Shown here: positions 12,594-12,833 of the stretch, piece after piece | Numbering within the stretch: position 1 is the first letter of the stretch | How the letters are laid out: every line of letters starts with the position of its first letter | Assembly: GCA_025463965.1 (NCBI GenBank) | Contig: JAODBN010000129.1 | Span: 1 to 12,833 of the forward strand | Length of the DNA stretch: 12,833 bases | From: Acidimicrobiaceae bacterium | GTDB lineage: Bacteria; Actinomycetota; Acidimicrobiia; Acidimicrobiales; Bog-793 | Direction of reading: 5' to 3' | Position numbers and translations under genes: made by a program | The notes under the pieces: model-generated | What the model saw: only the letters and a program-made list of their open reading frames with translations | Database searches by the model: none | Told to the model about the DNA's origin: nothing

Positions 12594-12833
12594 TCCGGCG
12601 CTGCTGCCATCGTCGGTGAGTGCAGCATCTCGAGCGTCTTTCCTCCGCCCAGGTACATGTGGACCCCACAAGGCAGGCACGGGTCGAAGCTGCGCACCGT
12701 CCGCATGATGTCGATCCCCTTGAAGTGCTCCCTGTCGTTCTCCTCGAACAGCGGCTGGTCCTGGACCGCATCCTCGTAGGGCCCCGGCGTCCCATAGACG
12801 TCCCGGGGGTTGGCGTTCCACGGAGTCGGCGGA
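12590..12833 (-). CDS. hhyL: [NiFe]-hydrogenase large subunit, C-terminal 80 residues (probable group 1h, HhyL)
   Basis: The frame enters from the right edge and ends at TGA 12592-12590. The L2 motif DPCLPCGVH (residues 50-58 of the visible part) supplies the last two cysteine ligands of the Ni-Fe site. Upstream are NPRDVYGTPGPYE and HFKGIDIMRTVRSF, typical of the C-terminal region. After His58 come 22 residues (MYLGGGKTLEML...), the peptide removed by the maturation endopeptidase. The DPCLPCGVHMYLG wording and the neighbouring accessory genes point to group 1h, the high-affinity, atmospheric-H2 oxidising class. Group assignment from 80 residues plus context is inference; the large-subunit identity is firm. 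Confidence 0.93.
   Translation of the reverse strand, partial: PPTPWNANPRDVYGTPGPYEDAVQDQPLFEENDREHFKGIDIMRTVRSFDPCLPCGVHMYLGGGKTLEMLHSPTMAAAPE

Noticed and set aside
12594..12821. Longer start for the NifU/Rieske-like protein (390 residues)
   Set aside because: This part is the large-subunit coding region read out of frame.

Overview
The window is high-GC bacterial DNA with actinobacterial character: GC-rich codons, many GTG starts, overlapping stop/start codons, and a gene set (NifU-like, DUF5947-like, DUF6084-like and DUF6893-like proteins beside a [NiFe]-hydrogenase) that I know mainly from actinobacterial atmospheric-H2 hydrogenase loci. A soil-type actinobacterium (perhaps Acidimicrobiia or Thermoleophilia) is my inference; nothing in the sequence fixes the taxon.

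Left region (1-1734, minus strand): a secreted subtilisin-family (S8) protease, complete at its N-terminus and running off the left edge inside a tandem array that encodes the pentapeptide MSWNG. Next comes about 1 kb (1735-2723) with no gene I can defend. It holds several inverted repeats and may be a degraded or intergenic segment.

Middle region (2724-5109, plus strand): a small two-gene unit, an SRPBCC/AHSA1-type protein followed by an ArsR-type regulator with a GTGA overlap. After it stands a 457-residue fusion of a GT2-type glycosyltransferase domain and a class I SAM methyltransferase. The glycosyltransferase half has lost the usual nucleotide- and metal-binding acidic motifs.

Right region (5199-12833, minus strand): a tightly packed operon of a [NiFe]-hydrogenase, probably the group 1h (Hhy, high-affinity H2 uptake) type. 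In transcription order it runs: C-terminus of the large subunit (cut by the right edge), a NifU/Rieske-like fusion, a DUF5947-like Cys-rich protein, a DUF6084-like protein, an unassigned 471-residue protein, the hydrogenase maturation endopeptidase, a 39-residue membrane microprotein (DUF6893-like), HypA, HypC, a second HypC/HupF-like protein, HypD and HypE. Seven junctions are 4-nt stop/start overlaps and the others are gaps of 3 to 10 nt or a 17-nt overlap, so the whole set is probably one translationally coupled transcript. HypA delivers nickel; HypC, HypD and HypE build the Fe(CN)2CO group; the endopeptidase trims the large subunit after its last metal ligand. The NifU/Rieske-like, DUF5947-like, DUF6084-like and 471-residue proteins form an accessory module between the structural and maturation genes. 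I think it serves electron transfer from, or assembly or membrane attachment of, this hydrogenase. hypB, hypF and the small subunit are not in the window. The most interesting points are this accessory module, its Rieske-like domain with Cys in place of His ligands, and the degenerate glycosyltransferase.
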